Below, piece after piece: positions 58,982 to 64,000 of a stretch of DNA of 64,000 bases (its first letter is position 1; each line of letters begins with the position of its first letter). The notes under the pieces are model-generated. The model saw only the letters and a list, made by a program, of their open reading frames with translations. It made no database searches and was not told the origin of the DNA. Position numbers and translations under genes: made by a program. The DNA is taken from assembly GCF_000227135.1 (NCBI RefSeq), contig NC_018246.1, forward strand, positions 228,501-292,500, written 5' to 3'. The stretch is from Leishmania donovani. Lineage: Eukaryota > Euglenozoa > Kinetoplastea > Trypanosomatida > Trypanosomatidae.

Positions 58982-61900
58982 ATGTCCTGTAGCCTCAGCA
59001 CCTTTCCTACGACGAGGCAGGCGTGCCCCATCGCCCCTGTGTCTGCGCTGCGTGCGGCAGTGGAGCGGCTACAGCAGCCCGACGCCACGGCAGCTGGCGC
59101 TGTGGACACGCGGCGGCCCAACTACCTCCTCGATGTTCCTGTCAGCGCCATCGACGTCGATCGCTGGGAGAAGCGGTGGCAGGAAGCGATGAGTGCGGTC
59201 TCCTCGTCCTTGCCTTCTCTGGGCGTGGGCACCAAGGGACAGCTTCACTTCCAGCACGCCTCAATGGCGTACGCAGCGCTCATGACCGCCGATGAAGCGT
59301 CAGCCCCGACGAACGCGCCGTCGTCGCGGCACCTGGCACCGCTGCCACCGTTTGTGTTCGCCACCGTCAAGACGCTGCCAATGACGCAGCTGCTGAAGAT
59401 GCGCCGACAGTGGCTGCCGCACCGCCAGCGGTTTGCCGTGCACCAGCAGCGCATGGGCTTTCTTGACGCCGTGTTGAGCCACGCTGTCGTGGCCCTCGTC
59501 GGCCCGGCTGGCAGCGGCCGCACGCTGCAAGTGCCCATCGTGCTCTCGGAGACGGAGGTGCTGAAGCGGCGGCGGCTCATCGTTGTGAGTGCGAATGCAG
59601 CGGCGGCGCGGCTGACGACGCTGCGCCTGCGCGAGGAGCGGGGCGAGGACGTGCAGCACTCCCGCACCGTCGCCGCAGCCGTGCCCAACCACAACGAAAC
59701 CACCGAGAGCACCAGCGTCGTAGTCACCACCGCCGAGGTGATGCTGCGGCAGCTCCTGTGCGACCCCTGCCTCGAGGACGTCGGATGTGTCGTCTTCGAC
59801 GACGCCCATCTGCGCAACGAATCGACGGAGTTGTGCCTCTCGCTGCTGCGCGATCTTTTGGCGGTGCACCAGCAGTGGGAACACCAGCGTGGCGCGCCGG
59901 CCAGATCGGCAGTTGCCTCATCATCGAATGGGTCGGCCGCCGGCCCCGATGCAGACACAGCACAGGGCCCCGATGCGGCGCGGAGGCGCAGGCTGCACAT
60001 CGTGTTGAACTGCCCTGATGAGGCCTGTGCGACGACGCTACTGTCCTTCCTCGCGCCATCGCGGTGCACGGCGACCACCTTCGTCTTGCAGACGGCCCCG
60101 ACGCTGGTGACGGCGAATACCACGTTGTACTTGGAGGAGGCCGTGCAGTGGCTGCTCAAAACCGAGAAGGAGGGGAGCTGCCTTATCAGCGATAGCGCTG
60201 CGATGGAGGCGACTCTGGTCTCGTACGCCGAAAACGTGGATGCTGTTGCGCGCATCATGGCCGCCGGCGACGCAGACTTTGCTCACCCGGCCGCCTTTCG
60301 GCGCTACTGGTTGCCGCTCATTCAGCAATGCGTCGATGAGTTTGACAAGGCGGACCGCGGCGTGGCTGGTGCAACCGCTGCGCAAGGCCGGTCGCCGCTC
60401 TCGGCGATCGTACTCGTGGCACCCAACAACCACTATGTCCACGTCATCGCCAATGCTGTGCGGGAGGCGCAGCGAACGTCGGCAGAGCGCGATGCAGCGG
60501 CGTCGCGGGTGTGCACCGCCCTCGCTGAGGATTCACCGTTTTCGTCGTTCCTGACGGTCGCGCAGCGCACGGCCGTGAGAGACGCCTGTCAGCGCTGGAT
60601 CATTGTCGCGACGAGCGAACTTAGTCAGTCGGTGCTGCCCTCCGGCTTGGATGTCGGGCTCGTCGTCGACTGTGCGCGCAACGGCTACACGACGGTGGAC
60701 ACGACTACCATGGCGGACACCGTGGTCATCGAGTACAGCACCATCGCACAGCTGCGCCACCGCCGCAAGCTAGCCAAGATGACGGCGACGGCGTCCCCTG
60801 CTGCTGGCGGCGACGGCAGCACGCCCGCTTCGCCAGTGGTTATTCAGTTGATCCCTAAGTCTATCCTGCACGGAGCGCACCACCGCCGCCTTAGTGCGGA
60901 CCCCGCCCAACACATCATTTTCCGCCTCCCCTTCAGCCGCTACGTGCAGGTGTATCAGGTGTTGCAGGCACGGGAAGAGGCGGCGCTGTCGCAGCGCGCG
61001 GCCTTCTCGCTCTCCGCTGCCGGAGGCGCCAACTTGAGCAGTGCGGTTGGTGGTGGACCCTCGATAGCGAGCAAGGTGTCCACCGTCCTTGCGTCGCAGC
61101 TCATTGGCGTGCCTGCTGCGACGGCGACGCGTTACGAGGCGGTGCGTCGCATCATGGCTTCGGTGGAGTCGTACCTGCGCGCAGCCGGGCACCTCGCCGT
61201 CGACCACACCGCTGGCTCCCCGGCGATGGGTCAACTCGTGCTGCAGCCCATGGCCGTGCTTTCCTTGTGTTTGCCTGTGCCTCTGCAGGTGGGGCGACTT
61301 CTTATCGTTGGCAGCCTGCTTCGCTCTTCTCTGGCAGCCGTCACGGCGGTGGGGGCGTTGTGGTGCTGCAGCGATCTGCTGTCGTTGCAGGGTGCCGGAG
61401 CTGTGCGCGTGGCGGACGCGTCGGATGCCGCACGCGAAGCTGCGGAGGAGCAGGCGGCGCTCTTGACGGAGGCGCGGCTATTCTTTTCGCGCGACTCGCT
61501 CAGCGATGTCGTCAGCGCCTTCCACGTGTATCAGATGTGGTGCTCCACGAAGGCCAACCCAGAGGCGGAGCGCGATTTCTTGGCGGAGTGCGGCGTTGCA
61601 GGCGAGGTTCTGCAGGCAGTCTTCGACACTCAGGTGCAACTCTGCATGCTCATGCGAACCTATGGGCTGCTGCTGCAACCCGGCGAAGGAGGCGAGAGGG
61701 GTCGCGCCGGCGCTGGGGAGTCGGAGGCAGAGAGGACTCTACGGGTGTGCGTGGAATCGGTGCAGCAGAGCACGTCCGAGAGCGTGGCGCAGGTGTCGAG
61801 TGCGCTTGGTGGTGCGATGGCGGCCCTGCCGCCGGAGGTGGCCACGAGTCGCGCCCTGCACGCGTGCGTCACGGCCGCGCTGTACCCAAGCTGTGTGGTG

Positions 61901-64000
61901 CCGACCGGCGAGGAGGGGATCGGCCTCGTTTATGATGGCGTTTCCACCTCTAGCATCGGCGGCGCCGGTGGTGGCGGTGAGTCCTCGGGTAGCGGCTCTC
62001 CGGCAGCTGGCACAGGTCGCCGTGTGGCGAGTTTCAGCAGCGACTGTGTTCTTGCTGATGCGGTGCAGTGCGCCAAGGCGGCCGGCAGGCCGTTTCTCTT
62101 TCTCGCCAAGTCGATCGCCGACGTGGCGGCGCGCGAGGCAGCCGTCATGGGCGCGTCGTCTACCGTAGCCGCCACCGTCGTGGAGCAGGTCGACCCTTTG
62201 CATGAGGCAGCGGCGGTGGTCTTCTGCGGCCACTTCCACGAGCGTCCGCGCAAAGCACCGACGCGTTGCCGCGGGTGGTCGTCGGTGCTGACGAGTCGGT
62301 GGCGCGAAACTCGACGCGCGCGCGCGTTGCCGCCGGTTTCACAGCTGCCACCGACGTGCATCTCGGTGCAGTCGTACGACACAGTGCACTGCAACCACGT
62401 TATCTGCACCATGGACCAGAACCTTTCCCTCACAATGCGGTCAACGTCAGCGAAGTGGCTGCAGCAGCTCCGCACCCACGTCGGCGCCTATCTCGCCGCA
62501 CTGGCGTGTGGGGTCGCCACATCTAACAGTAACGGGTCACTGAAGGAGGCGTCGTCCGCGGTGGCGGCTGAGCTGGCGGAAGCGTGGGAGTGGTGGGAGC
62601 GTCGTCATGAGCAGGGCCGCGATTGGCTGCGCGAGGAGCGGTTGGTCGTGGCACATCAGCAGCAGCAAACGGAGGCGGCGGCGGCTGGCTACGACAAGCA
62701 GGAGCAGGCGGCGTCGGCGGCCAAGGTCGCTGCGCTGCGGCAGCGTCTCTTCGGCTACTACGAGTGGCAGATTCGGCCGGGCACCCCGGCCGCCGTCGTC
62801 GTTCCATCGAATGCGGAGCGGCAGGCGTTTGCCAAGAGCGCAGCCGCGGCAGCTGCGAAGGGGAGTGGCGAGGTCGACAATGGTGACGCAGGCGCCGCTG
62901 CAGAGGACGACGACCCCATCGCGGAGGGCGCTGGTGGGGTGCAGGCCACGTACTCGGGCAAGGTGCCGCCGGCTGACATTGACCACATCTTCCGTCTCTG
63001 CGTCAAGAGTGTGGCCGCCAAGGGCACGCGCGAGGCCGAGGCGCAGCTGCTTCGCGACAACCCAGACATGTTCGGTTTCCTCAACCCCGAAGACGAGTTC
63101 CATGAGTACTACCTGTACTTGCTTCGGCAAGCGGCGCCGGACATGGAGGTGCTCGGCGACAACCTGGAGGAACTCATCGCCTTCCTTGAAGACCTTGAAG
63201 CAGAGCTGCGCGGGGAGCTGGGGCTGCCGCACCCGAACGCGGCGGCACAGGAGGACGCCGGGGGAGTCCTGGGCAGGCACGGGAACGGCGAAGACGGCGC
63301 CTACGGCGCCAGTGCAGCCGGCATTTGGGGCGGCGACATGAATGCTGATGCGAATGGGCAGTGGAACTCCGGCCCGTTTGGCGGCGGCTACGCAGTGCAC
63401 GACGTTCCTGTCGGTGAGGGTGACGTGGACGGCTACGGTGACGGCGACAGCGGTGGGTTGCAGCTCGAGTCTGCCGCGATCAACCTCAAAAAGAGCGCTG
63501 GTCCAACATTGGCGGAGAAGATCGAGGAGGCAAAGCGAGCGCAAGCGAACGCAGCCTCTACGACGGGCAAGTCGGCCGATGTGGCACCCCCTATGATGAT
63601 CGGTACCCCTGCAGCGCCGGTGCAGATGAGCGTGCCCGCGGCGCCGTCGCCAGCGAGCGTCAATACGCCGTTTGTGTCTACCAACGCAGGTGAGACGCTC
63701 GCAGACAAGCTTCGGGCAATGCAGATGGCCGCCATGGGCGGATCTGCAGGCAATACCAGCGATCTCGCGCCGCTGCAGTTTTCGGCGCAGCCGAACGCCG
63801 ATCCGACGAGCGTGCAGCCCGAGTCTGCGGCACCGTGTGGCGTGCTGCCACCGCCACCTACGGCAGCCGACTTGCTCGCCGTCATCAACGGCGGCGACAG
63901 CGCGGATGTGGCACCGCCACAGGCGTCCCTTGACCTCGACTTTCAGCAAGCTCCGCCAACAGCAGAGGAGCTCCTGGACTTGCTGGGGCCGGCGCTCCCC
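58982..64000 (+). CDS. Degenerate DEAH/RHA-type RNA helicase with a SURP domain (3' end beyond window)
   Basis: An open frame runs from the ATG at 58982 to the window edge (1673 codons, no stop). Motif I reads GPAGSGRT at 174-181, with Arg180 in place of the Walker A Lys. Motif II is DDAH at 273-276. The SAT motif III is not recognisable. A motif V-like segment (IVATSELSQSVLPSGLDVG) is present, but the Arg-finger motif VI (QRxGRxGR) appears lost. A winged-helix/ratchet-like segment, with VPLQVGRLLIVGSLL, and an OB-fold-like segment follow, as in DEAH/RHA helicases. A SURP motif lies at about 1332-1381 and ends FGFLNPEDEFHEYY. SURP is typical of splicing factors. The last about 300 residues are low complexity, with two copies each of LA(E/D)K(I/L) and PPTA-x-x-LL motifs. 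ATP hydrolysis is doubtful, so it may be an RNA-binding scaffold in RNA processing. This function is inferred. Confidence 0.85.
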   Translation, partial: MSCSLSTFPTTRQACPIAPVSALRAAVERLQQPDATAAGAVDTRRPNYLLDVPVSAIDVDRWEKRWQEAMSAVSSSLPSLGVGTKGQLHFQHASMAYAALMTADEASAPTNAPSSRHLAPLPPFVFATVKTLPMTQLLKMRRQWLPHRQRFAVHQQRMGFLDAVLSHAVVALVGPAGSGRTLQVPIVLSETEVLKRRRLIVVSANAAAARLTTLRLREERGEDVQHSRTVAAAVPNHNETTESTSVVVTTAEVMLRQLLCDPCLEDVGCVVFDDAHLRNESTELCLSLLRDLLAVHQQWEHQRGAPARSAVASSSNGSAAGPDADTAQGPDAARRRRLHIVLNCPDEACATTLLSFLAPSRCTATTFVLQTAPTLVTANTTLYLEEAVQWLLKTEKEGSCLISDSAAMEATLVSYAENVDAVARIMAAGDADFAHPAAFRRYWLPLIQQCVDEFDKADRGVAGATAAQGRSPLSAIVLVAPNNHYVHVIANAVREAQRTSAERDAAASRVCTALAEDSPFSSFLTVAQRTAVRDACQRWIIVATSELSQSVLPSGLDVGLVVDCARNGYTTVDTTTMADTVVIEYSTIAQLRHRRKLAKMTATASPAAGGDGSTPASPVVIQLIPKSILHGAHHRRLSADPAQHIIFRLPFSRYVQVYQVLQAREEAALSQRAAFSLSAAGGANLSSAVGGGPSIASKVSTVLASQLIGVPAATATRYEAVRRIMASVESYLRAAGHLAVDHTAGSPAMGQLVLQPMAVLSLCLPVPLQVGRLLIVGSLLRSSLAAVTAVGALWCCSDLLSLQGAGAVRVADASDAAREAAEEQAALLTEARLFFSRDSLSDVVSAFHVYQMWCSTKANPEAERDFLAECGVAGEVLQAVFDTQVQLCMLMRTYGLLLQPGEGGERGRAGAGESEAERTLRVCVESVQQSTSESVAQVSSALGGAMAALPPEVATSRALHACVTAALYPSCVVPTGEEGIGLVYDGVSTSSIGGAGGGGESSGSGSPAAGTGRRVASFSSDCVLADAVQCAKAAGRPFLFLAKSIADVAAREAAVMGASSTVAATVVEQVDPLHEAAAVVFCGHFHERPRKAPTRCRGWSSVLTSRWRETRRARALPPVSQLPPTCISVQSYDTVHCNHVICTMDQNLSLTMRSTSAKWLQQLRTHVGAYLAALACGVATSNSNGSLKEASSAVAAELAEAWEWWERRHEQGRDWLREERLVVAHQQQQTEAAAAGYDKQEQAASAAKVAALRQRLFGYYEWQIRPGTPAAVVVPSNAERQAFAKSAAAAAAKGSGEVDNGDAGAAAEDDDPIAEGAGGVQATYSGKVPPADIDHIFRLCVKSVAAKGTREAEAQLLRDNPDMFGFLNPEDEFHEYYLYLLRQAAPDMEVLGDNLEELIAFLEDLEAELRGELGLPHPNAAAQEDAGGVLGRHGNGEDGAYGASAAGIWGGDMNADANGQWNSGPFGGGYAVHDVPVGEGDVDGYGDGDSGGLQLESAAINLKKSAGPTLAEKIEEAKRAQANAASTTGKSADVAPPMMIGTPAAPVQMSVPAAPSPASVNTPFVSTNAGETLADKLRAMQMAAMGGSAGNTSDLAPLQFSAQPNADPTSVQPESAAPCGVLPPPPTAADLLAVINGGDSADVAPPQASLDLDFQQAPPTAEELLDLLGPALP

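Noticed and set aside
1..64000. CRISPR arrays, bacterial operons, tRNA or rRNA genes
   Set aside because: No regularly spaced direct repeats, ribosome-binding-site-led operons, tRNA box sequences or rRNA segments were recognised. The gene structure is trypanosomatid.

Overview
The window looks like trypanosomatid nuclear DNA, most likely Leishmania or a close relative (Leishmaniinae). All nine protein genes are intronless, GC-rich at third positions and on the + strand, as expected of one polycistronic unit. They are separated by long T/C-rich, microsatellite-rich spacers holding polypyrimidine-AG sites of the kind used for spliced-leader trans-splicing. A divergent histone H3 and receptors of the trypanosomatid adenylate-cyclase ectodomain type support this. 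The species cannot be fixed from the sequence. Gene density is low: six spacers exceed 1.3 kb and the longest is 8.2 kb.

Layout. 1-3424: spacer and 5' leader, with a duplicated partial copy of the first gene. 3425-5450: a five-pass membrane protein whose frame is broken only by an assembly overlap. 5451-12313: spacer with a GC-rich interspersed repeat and five gaps. 12314-21580: a 3088-residue protein with a degenerate kinase domain followed by three TBCC-like beta-helix blocks. 26350-31374: a CaMKK-like Ser/Thr kinase with two very large insertions. 39610-41943: an unrecognised low-complexity and coiled-coil protein. 45.9-46.8 kb: a second GC-rich repeat copy with giant G tracts. 47810-48091: a 93-residue single-pass membrane protein that resembles the C-terminal tail of ATP6AP2. 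49492-51726: a protein with two CYTH domains. 52400-52837: a histone H3 variant (H3V type). 54920-57676: a receptor with two Venus-flytrap-like lobes that stops just after its membrane segment, where receptor adenylate cyclases carry their catalytic domain. 58982 to the right edge: a degenerate DEAH/RHA-type helicase with a SURP domain, incomplete at its 3' end.

Assembly. Six of the eight N runs are 99 N long and are flanked by identical copies of the same 281-504 bases. They are overlapping contig ends that were not merged, so about 2.65 kb (2059 repeated bases plus 594 N) is artefact. The other two N runs lie in, or probably in, G homopolymers inside the GC-rich repeat.

Function. No operon-like pathway links the genes, which is normal for trypanosomatids. 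Regulation is expected to lie in the UTRs. The most unusual proteins are the degenerate helicase-SURP fusion and the pseudokinase/TBCC protein. The cyclase-less receptor, the tandem CYTH protein and the miniature ATP6AP2-like protein come next.
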